A stretch of DNA of 64,000 bases from positions 1-64,000 of the forward strand of contig NZ_CALMYP010000004.1 of the NCBI RefSeq assembly GCF_937873615.1, read 5' to 3'. Position numbers and translations under genes: made by a program. Below, in pieces: positions 56,078 to 63,908 of the stretch. The notes under the pieces are model-generated. The model did no database searches, was not told the DNA's origin, and worked only from the letters and a program-made list of their open reading frames with translations. The DNA is from an uncultured Paracoccus sp. (GTDB taxonomy: Bacteria; Pseudomonadota; Alphaproteobacteria; Rhodobacterales; Rhodobacteraceae). Within the stretch, counting starts at the first letter, position 1. Every line of letters starts with the position of its first letter.

Positions 56078-58258
56078 ATGGCAAGCAAGGACACGCGGAA
56101 ATCTCCGGCCCGTGGCGCGAATGCTGCAGTGCAGAATGAAGCGGCGCAGATGAAGGCCGACAAGACTGCGACAGGCAAGGTGACCGAGAAGCCCGCGCGA
56201 AAAGCGCCTGCGCGGTCCAAGGCTGCGGCGGGCGCAGATGTGACCAAGGCCGCAAAAGCCGCGTCGGCCAAGGCCCCGAAGACGGCAGCTGCAAAGCCGA
56301 AATCGGCAGCAAAGCCTGCACGTCGCGTTGCCAAACCGGCCACCAAGCCCGCGGCAAAAGCAGCGCCCGTCGCGCGCGCCAAGCCGGCTGAGGCTGCGAC
56401 GCCGACGCTGGCTTCGGCTGCCAATGATCTGGCGCGTGATGCGGCCCGGGCAAGCACGGTTGCCGCTGGTCCCGAACAGGCTGCCGGTGAAAACGGTGCG
56501 AAGCCGCGCGCGACCGGCCAGATGACCGAGAACCTGGAGCGGATCGAATCGCTCACCCAAAGGCTTGCCGCCGCGCTGTCGCGCCGGCCGATGCACGATC
56601 CCGGTGTCGAAGGGCCGGGTGCCGATCTGATGGTGAATGCCGGCATGGCGATGGCCAAGATGTGGGCCGAACAGCCGGCCCGCATTCTGGAGCAGCAGGT
56701 GAAATTCTGGGGCGCCACCTTCGCCCATTACGCAGAGATGCAGTCGCAACTGGCCAAGGGCAAGCTGACCGCACCTGCGGATGAAGAGCCGGAAAAGGAC
56801 AAGCGCTTCAAGAACCCGCTCTGGCAGAGCCACCCCTATTTCAACCTGGTCAAGACCCAGTATCAGATCAACGCCCAGGCGATGCGCGAGGCGGCGGCGG
56901 GGCTGGACATGGCCAGCGAGGTCGATCAGCACCGGCTGGGCTGGCTGACCAACCAGATCATCGACATGTTCGCGCCGACGAATTTCTTCGCCACCAATCC
57001 CGATGCCATCGAGCGCGCGCTGGAGACCGAGGGCGAAAGCCTGGTCAAGGGGCTGGAAAACCTGGTGCGCGATGTCGAAACCAATGGCGGCGAGCTGGTG
57101 GTGTCGCTGGCCGACCGCAGCGCCTTCGCGGTGGGCGAGAATATCGGCACCGCGCCGGGCCGGGTCGTGCGTCAGGCCCCGCTTTACGAGCTGATCCAGT
57201 TCTCGCCCTCGACCGAATCGGTCCATGCCACGCCGATCGTGCTGTTCCCGCCCTGGATCAACAAGTTCTACATTCTCGACCTGAAACCCGAGAACAGCAT
57301 GATTCGCTGGATCGTGGATCAGGGCTATACGCTTTTCGTGGTCTCCTGGAAGAACCCCGATGCCAGCTATGCCGAGACCAGCCTGGAGGATTATGTCAGC
57401 GCCTATCTTTCGGCCATGGATGCGGTCGAGGAGATCACCGCCCAGCCGAAGCTGAACGCGGTCGGCTATTGCATCGGCGGCACGACGCTGACGCTGACGC
57501 TGGGGCTGATGGCGCAGCGCGGCGATGACCGGGTCGAGTCAGCGACCTTCTTCACCACGCTGACCGATTTCAGCGAGCAGGGCGAATTCACCCCCTTCCT
57601 GCAGGACGATTTCGTCGAGGGGATCACTGCCGAGGTTGCCCGCAACGGCATCTTCGCCTCGCAACTGATGACCCGCACCATGAGCTTCCTGCGCGCCAAC
57701 GATCTGGTCTGGGGGCCGGCGATCCGGTCCTACATGATGGGCGAGGCGCCGCCGGCCTTCGATCTGCTCTATTGGAACGGCGATGCCACCAACCTGCCCG
57801 GCAAGATGACGGTGGATTACCTGCGCGGCCTCTGTCAGCAGAACCTGCTGATCGGCGACGGTTTCCCGGTGCATGGCCACAATGTCTCGGTCAAGGATGT
57901 CACCCTGCCGCTTTGCGCCATCGGCTGCGAGACCGACCATATCGCGCCGTGGAAATACAGCTGGCGCGGCGTGGCGCAGATGGCCTCGAAGGACAAGCGT
58001 TTCATCCTGTCGGAATCGGGCCATATCGCCGGGATCGTGAACCCGCCCTCGAAGAAGAAATACGGCCATTACACCGGCAGCAGCGACTTCGCCCATGGCC
58101 CGGATGCCTGGCGCGAGGGGTCGAAATTCGCCGCCGGCAGTTGGTGGCCGACATGGGAGGCCTGGCTGGCCGAGCGGTCCGGTGACATGGTTCCGGCGCG
58201 CCAGCCCGAGGAAGGCTTCGGCCCGGCGCCCGGCAGCTATGTCCATGAGCGTCACTGA
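56078..58258 (+). CDS. phaC: Class I PHB synthase with histone-H1-like N-terminal extension
   Basis: 726 residues; class I synthases are usually about 590-620. Residues 150-726 are standard: FYILDLKPENSMIRW, the lipase-like box GYCIGGTTL with catalytic Cys, then later Asp (ETDHIAPW) and His (SGHIAGI). Residues 1-148 are an added low-complexity tail rich in Ala, Lys and Pro (for example AAKPKSAAKPARRVAKPA), as in histone-H1-like proteins. The ribosome-binding site (AGGGGGG) is at the long start. An internal ATG at 56522 (MTENLERIES) has no such site. The tail may tether PHB granules to DNA. Confidence 0.94.
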   Translation: MASKDTRKSPARGANAAVQNEAAQMKADKTATGKVTEKPARKAPARSKAAAGADVTKAAKAASAKAPKTAAAKPKSAAKPARRVAKPATKPAAKAAPVARAKPAEAATPTLASAANDLARDAARASTVAAGPEQAAGENGAKPRATGQMTENLERIESLTQRLAAALSRRPMHDPGVEGPGADLMVNAGMAMAKMWAEQPARILEQQVKFWGATFAHYAEMQSQLAKGKLTAPADEEPEKDKRFKNPLWQSHPYFNLVKTQYQINAQAMREAAAGLDMASEVDQHRLGWLTNQIIDMFAPTNFFATNPDAIERALETEGESLVKGLENLVRDVETNGGELVVSLADRSAFAVGENIGTAPGRVVRQAPLYELIQFSPSTESVHATPIVLFPPWINKFYILDLKPENSMIRWIVDQGYTLFVVSWKNPDASYAETSLEDYVSAYLSAMDAVEEITAQPKLNAVGYCIGGTTLTLTLGLMAQRGDDRVESATFFTTLTDFSEQGEFTPFLQDDFVEGITAEVARNGIFASQLMTRTMSFLRANDLVWGPAIRSYMMGEAPPAFDLLYWNGDATNLPGKMTVDYLRGLCQQNLLIGDGFPVHGHNVSVKDVTLPLCAIGCETDHIAPWKYSWRGVAQMASKDKRFILSESGHIAGIVNPPSKKKYGHYTGSSDFAHGPDAWREGSKFAAGSWWPTWEAWLAERSGDMVPARQPEEGFGPAPGSYVHERH

Positions 58259-58313
58259 GGGGCGCTGATCCGGGGCAGTCGATCCGGGGCAGGGGGCTTT
58301 CGGCGAATTTTTG

Positions 58314-58324
58314 CTGCAATGCAG
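58314..58324. promoter_or_regulatory. PhaR operator 1 upstream of phaP
   Basis: CTGC-AAT-GCAG, an exact CTGC-N3-GCAG, the TGC-rich palindrome bound by Paracoccus PhaR. It lies about 100 bp before the phaP start and 18 bp before the second copy. Confidence 0.75.
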
Positions 58325-58341
58325 AAATTATGGTTGCAATG

Positions 58342-58352
58342 CTGCGCCGCAG
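58342..58352. promoter_or_regulatory. PhaR operator 2 upstream of phaP
   Basis: CTGC-GCC-GCAG, a second exact CTGC-N3-GCAG. Centre-to-centre spacing from the first is 28 bp. The pair would let PhaR repress phaP until PHB sequesters the repressor. Confidence 0.75.
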
Positions 58353-58425
58353 CATCTATTTAGACCGTATCGTTTGAACCGGCAGCGCTCCTCCCCTCTC
58401 AAGCTGCCAAACAAGGAGAAGACAT

Positions 58426-58878
58426 ATGGCCAAGGCCCCCGATTTCACCAAGACCATGCAAGACCTGATGGCGAACTTCCCGGTCGACACCTCCTCGATG
58501 CAGGATGCGTTCAAGACCCAGTCGGCGCTGAACGAGAAACTGTCGAAAGTGGCCCTCTCGGCTGCCGAGCGTTCGACCGAGATTTCGGCCCAGTGGGCCA
58601 AGGACACCATCGCCCGCGTTGGCGAACTGACCGCCAAGAAAGACGACGCTTCGGCCTATGCGAAAGCGTTCTCGGATTTCGCTTCGGCTTCGGCTGAAAC
58701 CGCTGCCGAACATATGTCGGCTTTCGCCGAAGTGGCGAAGAAGCTGCAGATGGAAACCGTCGACCTGATGATGGCCGCCGGCAAGGATCTGGCCGACGAC
58801 GCCCAGAAGACCGCTGAAAAGGCCACCAAGCAGGCCCAGGACGCTGTCAAGAAAGCGACCACGGCCGCCAAGGCCTGA
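58426..58878 (+). CDS. phaP: Phasin
   Basis: 150 residues, almost wholly helical and Ala/Lys/Glu-rich. The phasin_2 core runs from KTQSALNEKLSKVALSAAER to KLQMETVDLMMAAGK, ending in a Lys/Ala tail. It coats PHB granules. It lies between phaC and phaR, behind two PhaR operators and before a strong terminator, so it is likely a highly expressed single-gene transcript. Confidence 0.94.
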   Translation: MAKAPDFTKTMQDLMANFPVDTSSMQDAFKTQSALNEKLSKVALSAAERSTEISAQWAKDTIARVGELTAKKDDASAYAKAFSDFASASAETAAEHMSAFAEVAKKLQMETVDLMMAAGKDLADDAQKTAEKATKQAQDAVKKATTAAKA

Positions 58879-58897
58879 TCTCGCTTCGATCGAGCGG

Positions 58898-58928
58898 AAA
58901 GGGGTGGTGCATGGCACCGCCCCTTTTT
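58898..58928 (+). terminator. Terminator of phaP
   Basis: AAAGGGGTGGTGC pairs with GCACCGCCCCTTT (one G-T pair) across an ATG loop, ending in a T-run (58924-58928). Confidence 0.85.
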
Positions 58929-58960
58929 CTTTGCAATTGCTGCGGATTGGACGCAGAATG

Positions 58961-58971
58961 CTGCGAATGCA
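58961..58971. promoter_or_regulatory. Probable PhaR autoregulatory site
   Basis: CTGC-GAAT-GCA(T) matches CTGC-N4-GCAG except for the last base. It lies 17 bp before phaR, with further TGC and GCA elements just upstream (58940-58960). PhaR is known to repress its own gene. Confidence 0.5.
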
Positions 58972-58987
58972 TTAACGAGGTAGCCCG

Positions 58988-59569
58988 ATGGCCACGACCG
59001 ATGCCGCCGCGCCATTGCTGATCAAGCGTTACGCCAGCCGGCGACTGTATAACACCGAAACCAGCGATTATGTCACGCTCGAAGACATTGCGCGCTTCGT
59101 CCATGAAGGCCGCGAGGTGAAGATCGTCGATCTGAAGACCGGCGACGACCTGACCCGGCAATATCTTCTGCAGATCATCGCCGAACATGAAAGCCGGGGC
59201 GAAAGCGTGCTGCCGGTCGATGTGCTGACCGATCTGGTGCGCAGCTATACCAGCCAGGCGCAGACCGTGGTGCCGCAATTCCTTGCTGCCAGCTTCGAGA
59301 TGCTGCGCGAAGGCCAGTCGAAGATCATGGAGAACATGGCGGCGATGTCCTCCTCCAGCCCGATGTCGAAGATGCCGGGTTTCGAGCAGTTGCAGCGCCA
59401 GCAGCAGAGCTTCCTGAAGGCGATGATGGGCGGCTGGCGCGGCGGTGCCTCGGGACCCGCGCCCGATGCCGAAGACGACGCCGAGGAAGCCGGCACCGAC
59501 GACAAGCGCGACATGGACGAGATCCGCCGCCAACTCGCCGCGCTGCAGGACCGCATTTCCAAACTCTGA
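58988..59569 (+). CDS. phaR: PHB-responsive repressor PhaR
   Basis: 193 residues. The N-terminal PHB_acc_N domain (LIKRYASRRLYNTETSDYVT, FVHEGREVKIVDLKTGDDLT) binds DNA. The accessory region LVRSYTSQAQTVVPQFL binds PHB. The C-terminus is a Gln-rich, acidic helix with coiled-coil character (MDEIRRQLAALQDRIS). It releases phaP and phaR when it adsorbs to granules. Confidence 0.95.
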   Translation: MATTDAAAPLLIKRYASRRLYNTETSDYVTLEDIARFVHEGREVKIVDLKTGDDLTRQYLLQIIAEHESRGESVLPVDVLTDLVRSYTSQAQTVVPQFLAASFEMLREGQSKIMENMAAMSSSSPMSKMPGFEQLQRQQQSFLKAMMGGWRGGASGPAPDAEDDAEEAGTDDKRDMDEIRRQLAALQDRISKL

Positions 59570-59610
59570 GCCTTGCAGAGCGCCGTTGAAGCGGCTAACT
59601 AGCGCGGCAC

Positions 59611-59700
59611 GGACGGTTGGCCGAGTGGTCGAAGGCGCACGCCTGGAAAGTGTGTAGGCGGGGAACCGTCTCGAGGGTTCGAATCCCTCACCGTCCGCCA
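59611..59700 (+). tRNA. tRNA-Ser (anticodon GGA)
   Basis: A 90-nt class II tRNA with CCA encoded. The acceptor stem pairs GGACGGT with ACCGTCC. The loop CTGGAAA gives anticodon GGA (59645-59647). The variable arm and T-loop GGTTCGAATCC are clear. Accessory DNA begins right after its 3' end. Confidence 0.95.
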
Positions 59701-59725
59701 CTTGCACATTGCAAACCCGAAAACA

Positions 59726-59746
59726 GGTCCCTCGCGGGGCCTTTTT
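59726..59746 (+). terminator. Terminator of tRNA-Ser(GGA)
   Basis: GGTCCC / GGGGCC stem with a TCGC loop and TTTTT (59742-59746), 25 bp after the tRNA. Confidence 0.75.
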
Positions 59747-60175
59747 CTTTATGTGCCAAAGGGGTTTGCAAGGACCACCCGCCCTTTGGAGACTGGCCTG
59801 CCGCGCGAGATCGGTCTCTGAACGCCCCGCGTCTCTTTCCATCCGCCCTTCACCAAAATCGAGACGGATTTAAAAGATCACGCGATTTCAGCATGTTGGC
59901 GAAATCAAAATGCGCCGCAGTTGAAGCAGGTTCGTGTGCTCTCGGTGCGAACAGAGACACCCGAAGGCGGCGTGGTTGTGCGAGATCGTGCGCATGTCAG
60001 CGGGAAGCTGGTCAAGAGGCCCGCGGTCGCAACGGGCGGATTGCGGCCGTTCGCTGCGCCCGCAAACCAAAATTGACAAGCTGATCAAAGCGGCCGCTCG
60101 GGGCCAACGCACAATATTTTTCGGGGTGCATCTGCAGCGAAGGTCGGCAGTGAGCCCTTAGCTGCCGGTCACACG
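59747..60175. other. Intergenic stretch, edge of right accessory region
   Basis: About 430 bp with only short patchy frames and no ribosome-binding sites or family signatures. It joins tRNA-Ser(GGA) to the accessory genes. No copy of the tRNA 3' end that would mark a far attachment site was noticed here. Confidence 0.4.
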
Positions 60176-60928
60176 TCAGCCCGGCAACGTGACGATGATT
60201 GCGCCGCGACGGGTCGCCACAACGGTATGCTCATATTGTACAACTGGCGCGGCTGGCTCGCTGTAGAGGGTCCAATCGTCATCGGCGCCTGACGTTGCCC
60301 ACCTTCCGCCGCGCGAAAGGAACGGCTCAACGGTCAGCACGAGGCCGTTGTGCATCCGGCGCTTGTCTCCCTTGGTAGGCCAGGTCGGAACCTCTTCGGG
60401 AGCCTCATGCAGAGCTTTGCCAATTCCGTGGCTGGCCAGGTTCCGGATCAGTGTATAGCCGCGCTTGGTGGCGAAGGTGCCGATGGCTTTGCCGATCCCG
60501 GCCAGCGGCTTGTCATGCCCGACCTGCGCGATGCCGATCTGCATGGCGCGCTTTCCGTCGCGACAGAGCTGGTCAAGGGACGTTTGAAGCGGGCCGAGGC
60601 CAAAGGTCGCCCCGGTGTCAGCAAAGTAGCCATTGAAAGACGCGGACACGTCGATGTTGACCAGATCCCCGGTTGCAAGCCTACGCTCGCCGGGGATGCC
60701 ATGGGCGATCTCCTCGTTGACGCTGATGCAAGTCGTGCCCGGAAAATCATACGTGGCCTGAGGTGCCGAGACGGCTCCCTCCCGTTCCAGCAACTCGTGG
60801 CCGATGCTGTCGAGCTCGCGCGTTGTCATGCCGGGCTCCATGGCCGCTGCCATGGAATGCATGGTGTTGGCGACAATCCGGCCAATCTTCTTTAAGCCTT
60901 CCAGTTCATCTTGGTGCGTGATCGTCAT
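60176..60928 (-). CDS. map: Type I methionine aminopeptidase
   Basis: 250 residues from ATG 60928; an upstream ATG at 60940 is possible. Metal ligands are visible: Asp in VNIDVSASFNGYFADTGAT (two Asp), His in NLASHGIGKALHEAPE, Glu in LTVEPFLSRG, and Glu in QYEHTVV. The substrate His is in EIAHGIPGE. It removes initiator methionine. Its place in accessory DNA, away from translation genes, suggests an additional copy, but the rest of the genome cannot be seen. Confidence 0.92.
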   Translation of the reverse strand: MTITHQDELEGLKKIGRIVANTMHSMAAAMEPGMTTRELDSIGHELLEREGAVSAPQATYDFPGTTCISVNEEIAHGIPGERRLATGDLVNIDVSASFNGYFADTGATFGLGPLQTSLDQLCRDGKRAMQIGIAQVGHDKPLAGIGKAIGTFATKRGYTLIRNLASHGIGKALHEAPEEVPTWPTKGDKRRMHNGLVLTVEPFLSRGGRWATSGADDDWTLYSEPAAPVVQYEHTVVATRRGAIIVTLPG

Positions 60929-60980
60929 CTTGTGTCTCATCAGCGGTGTCGGAGCCTCAGGGCATTAACACCGGGAGGCA

Positions 60981-61166
60981 GCTTTGTCCCGCTCAGCGGA
61001 CCTTCGTCCTCGGAAAATGCTGCATCACGGACGAATGGCCGGTCTGGTGAAGCTGCGGCGCGGCATCGGCGTGCTGGATGGAAGGCCGCTTTGGGCCGGG
61101 AACGACGGCCGCCGCTGCCTGCCAGACACACGACCCGCTGCGTCACGGCATGACCGCTCCGAGCCC
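60981..61166 (+). repeat. Dispersed repeat, copy A
   Basis: About 185 bp, running from GCTTTGTCC through GACGAATGGCCGGTCTGGTG to CATGACCGCTCCGAGCC. Diverged copies with the same order of blocks occur at 63065 and 63909 in the same orientation. It lies between map and the LysR gene and shows no credible coding. Confidence 0.6.
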
Positions 61167-61219
61167 AAAGTACCAGTTACTGCACTATGCGCGAATGTCG
61201 GCCATCAATGATACTACGC

Positions 61220-62080
61220 CTACACACGCGCAATCTCACGGATCAGATCATTTGTCTCTGGCCTCGTCGTTTGGTGCCGATAACGAAGAGCAGAAACAGT
61301 TCGCGAAATTTCAAGGCCGTCGATGGGTATCGAAACGAGGCCCCTGTCTGCTGGAATTGCCGTGGTTGGCAAAATCACCGCGCCTAATCCCTGCCGCGCG
61401 AGTTCGACTAACCAATCCACGCGATTTGACCGATAGGCCGCGTAGAGTTCGAGACCTTGGTCTGCACATGCCCGATGCAACGCATCCCGCATTTCGCAAT
61501 TGGGTCGATCGAGCATGTCAGTTTCAGCGAGTGTCGAAAGAGAAACAGCGTCTCGTTCAGACAACGGGTGCGACTTGGACACCACAACCTTGTAGGACTC
61601 GTCATAGAGCTGGTCTATTCGATAGAGGTCTTCACTGACCGTCGCCGCTGTGACAACGACGTCAAATTCACCCTCTCGCAATCCGGCCAGAAGCTTGGAG
61701 GCAGACGCCACGATCAACTCTATTTCGGCTTGCGGCAATCGTGTACGGAAGCGTTCCACGGCGGCTGAAATCCGGTTGTGACCAATCGTCTCGCCAACAC
61801 CGACAGAAATAGGAACCCGCTCTAGTCGCGTGTGGCGGACGGCTTCTGCCTTAGCTGCCTGCGTTTCGTCATGCGCTTTCTGTAGCCTTGGCTGCATGAG
61901 TTTTCCGAGTGCCGTCAACCTGCATCCCGCGCGGTCCCTGACAAACAGATCACCCCCGAGCTCGTGTTCAAGTTTCTTGATCGCGGTCGTCAAGGACGGT
62001 TGGGAAACATTTGAGGCGCTAGCGGCATGGGTGAAGTTGCGATGCTGGCAGACAGCCAAAAAATACCTGATCTGGTTCAT
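61220..62080 (-). CDS. LysR-family transcriptional regulator
   Basis: 286 residues from ATG 62080 (MNQIRYFLAVCQHRNFTHAA); an upstream ATG at 62104 adds eight residues. The winged HTH (1-60) has ASASNVSQPSLTTAIKKLE and LGGDLFVRDRAGCRLT. The effector domain (90-286) is complete. It is divergent from the secreted ABM-like protein gene, the standard arrangement for LysR control of a neighbouring gene. Confidence 0.9.
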   Translation of the reverse strand: MNQIRYFLAVCQHRNFTHAASASNVSQPSLTTAIKKLEHELGGDLFVRDRAGCRLTALGKLMQPRLQKAHDETQAAKAEAVRHTRLERVPISVGVGETIGHNRISAAVERFRTRLPQAEIELIVASASKLLAGLREGEFDVVVTAATVSEDLYRIDQLYDESYKVVVSKSHPLSERDAVSLSTLAETDMLDRPNCEMRDALHRACADQGLELYAAYRSNRVDWLVELARQGLGAVILPTTAIPADRGLVSIPIDGLEISRTVSALRYRHQTTRPETNDLIREIARV

Positions 62081-62236
62081 CTCCACTGCCACAGTCTCCG
62101 TCACTTTCCGCCATGAGGTTCACCATAGCACATGTCTATCAAAGAATAGAAGTTCGGGATTGGTGCCTGAGGCATTCGGCATGGGAAAAGGGTGCATCGA
62201 AACCAACCACGACGACCTGTCGATCAGGAGGCGACC

Positions 62237-62956
62237 ATGAAAGCCCAAATTCTCAAGACACTTGCCGCTTTGGCCTTGATCACGACATCTGCAGCCGCAC
62301 AGGAAACCCCAATGGAAAATCACACTGCCAGCTACATCGCCATGCCCGCTGCTGAAGGCCAGACCAAAGCATTCGCCGAATTTCTGGCCGGAGCCGCCCC
62401 GATTGTCGCGGACACCGAACCGGGCACCGTGCTTTGGTTTGCCTTACAAGACGACGATACGCTCGCGATCTTTGATATCTTCGTGGATGAAGAAGCGCGC
62501 AATGCGCATTTCTCCGGCGCTGTGGCCGCGGCTTTGAACCAAAATGCCGATGCGCTGGTCGCCGGGGGCTGGGACGATGGTGTTGTCGCGAATATCAACA
62601 ATTCCGATGTCCTGTCGATGAGGGAACCGGTTGATCTCTACTCGGCCACGACAGCCACGTACATCACGCTCGAAGCAGCACCCGGCAGAGGGCCGGAATT
62701 GGCAGCCTTGCTGACCGCAGCTGGTCCCATCGTCGGAGAAACCGAACCCGGCACATTGTTCTGGGCGGCGCTGCAGATTGACGAAACATCCTTCGCAATC
62801 TTCGACATCTTCACCAACAATGCTGGCCGTGAAGCACACTTTGCCGGTCAAGTCGCCGGGCTGCTGAACGAACGGGCAGCGGAGTTGGTCGCTGGCGGGT
62901 GGGACGACGGTGTGGTCGCTAACGTCCACAACTTCGACATCCTCGCCATCAAGTAA
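62237..62956 (+). CDS. Secreted protein with two tandem ABM-like domains
   Basis: 239 residues from the ATG with an AGGAGG site at 62228-62233. A signal peptide (MKAQILKTLAALALITTSAAA) is followed by two similar domains of about 100 residues. Each has AxPIVxxTEPGT near its start, FAIFDIF or LAIFDIF in the middle, and ends LVAGGWDDGVVANxxN. This fits the antibiotic-biosynthesis-monooxygenase (ABM/quinol monooxygenase) ferredoxin-like fold, which normally dimerises, so the duplication would make an internal dimer. An exported ABM pair is unusual. The substrate is unknown. Confidence 0.8.
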   Translation: MKAQILKTLAALALITTSAAAQETPMENHTASYIAMPAAEGQTKAFAEFLAGAAPIVADTEPGTVLWFALQDDDTLAIFDIFVDEEARNAHFSGAVAAALNQNADALVAGGWDDGVVANINNSDVLSMREPVDLYSATTATYITLEAAPGRGPELAALLTAAGPIVGETEPGTLFWAALQIDETSFAIFDIFTNNAGREAHFAGQVAGLLNERAAELVAGGWDDGVVANVHNFDILAIK

Positions 62957-63064
62957 CGTGATGTGACAGGAACAAGAGGCGCCTGGTGCAACGCATCAGG
63001 CGCTTTGCCGAACGAATTTAGATTCACCGTGAAGCGGTCGTTCGAGTAACTGCAGCGAATTAGC
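62957..63064. other. Spacer before repeat copy B
   Basis: This is the first part of a 408-bp gap between the ABM-like gene and the LysE fragment. The rest of the gap is occupied by repeat copy B (63065-63253) and a nested inverted repeat (63272-63326). No gene is seen. Confidence 0.4.
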
Positions 63065-63253
63065 GCTTTGTCCGCACTGCCGACCTTGGGGCTCTGGACT
63101 ATGCTGCGCGGTGCCACAGATGGCCGGTTTGGGGAAGCCGCGCCACGGCGTTGGTGGCACAGGCGAACAGCAGGTTCGGGCCGCGAGCGCCATATGCCCC
63201 GTCCTGGAGGCTTGCCTAGACTGCTGCGACGGCGCATGACCGCTTCGAGCCAA
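63065..63253 (+). repeat. Dispersed repeat, copy B
   Basis: Same block order as copy A: GCTTTGTCC, CCGACCTT, ATGCTGCG, ATGGCCGGTTTGG, and the end CATGACCGCTTCGAGCC. It is more diverged than copy C is from A. It separates the ABM-like gene from the LysE fragment. Confidence 0.55.
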
Positions 63254-63271
63254 TTCCAGCTTTCCGCGCTG

Positions 63272-63326
63272 AACGAAACGCCCCTCCGGGCAAGCCGGGG
63301 CGGTTCAAATTGTGAAAAGTTTCGTT
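63272..63326. repeat. Nested inverted repeat
   Basis: Outer arms AACGAAAC (63272-63279) and GTTTCGTT (63319-63326) enclose inner arms GCCCC (63280-63284) and GGGGC (63297-63301). It lies 39 bp before the LysE fragment. It could be a transposon end, a transcript hairpin, or an operator. No clear T-run follows. Confidence 0.45.
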
Positions 63327-63364
63327 GAGTGTAAGAGTGAGGGGGAACGGAAGGGCGCCAACTG

Positions 63365-63451
63365 ATGCTAATTGAAACCCGGACATTTTACGTAATGACC
63401 GTCCTGGCGTTGATGAGTACGCCGGGACCAAGCCAGTTATTGATGCCCGCC
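63365..63451 (+). pseudogene. LysE/RhtB-type transporter, N-terminal fragment
   Basis: The frame begins MLIETRTFYVMTVLALMSTPGPSQ, the start of LysE-family amino-acid exporters, whose first helix ends in the TPGP motif. After about 27 residues the similarity stops, and the frame runs unrelated over the end of the MliC-like gene to a stop at 63589. Full-length members have about 205 residues, so this is a remnant with its first helix only. Confidence 0.55.
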
Positions 63452-63472
63452 GCGCCTCTTTGTCTCCTAGCT

Positions 63473-63820
63473 TCACTCATTGTTTGGTGTGCATTGCAGC
63501 AGGGACTCTTCCTTGATCGTATCGGTCAGCGTGACATTCTCACCCTTTGTCCACCATTCGTACCGCCCAGACACGTAACGGGCGCCTGAGGCGGAGACCA
63601 CGTTGACGAATACACGATGATCGTCATCCACTGGCACCAGTGCCAGCACGTCGGATTCTGAAGTGAAATAGTGCACGACGAACGGTTGCCCTTCGTCGCA
63701 TTCGTATTCTATCGTGCGTATCGCCATGTCTTCGGTATCAAAGCCGAGCGAAAACGAGACGTCCGCCGACGCGGCCGAAGCTAATGCGACAGTTATCGCA
63801 ATACTTGACACAAAGCGCAT
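63473..63820 (-). CDS. MliC-like lysozyme inhibitor
   Basis: 115 residues. A signal peptide ends at ASAADV (about residue 20). The body shows the MliC pattern: TIEYECDEGQPFVVHYF, VVSASGARYVSGRYEWWTKG, and a final Cys in SLLQC that can pair with the first. The SASGARY loop is the one that plugs lysozyme's active site in this family. It is periplasmic and soluble, as no lipobox Cys is seen. It probably protects peptidoglycan from host lysozyme. Confidence 0.8.
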   Translation of the reverse strand: MRFVSSIAITVALASAASADVSFSLGFDTEDMAIRTIEYECDEGQPFVVHYFTSESDVLALVPVDDDHRVFVNVVSASGARYVSGRYEWWTKGENVTLTDTIKEESLLQCTPNNE

Positions 63821-63908
63821 AAAATATCCTTCCTGTTTGTCAGAGACGGCCTTAGTAACAGCCGTTGTCCACGATCCTACTCCGACTGTATGGCTCCTAC
63901 AACGGCAG

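Noticed and set aside
56522-58258. Internal phaC start giving a normal-length synthase
   Set aside because: MTENLERIES is a plausible start, but it has no ribosome-binding site, while the long start has AGGGGGG. The frame is open throughout. Kept as an alternative only.
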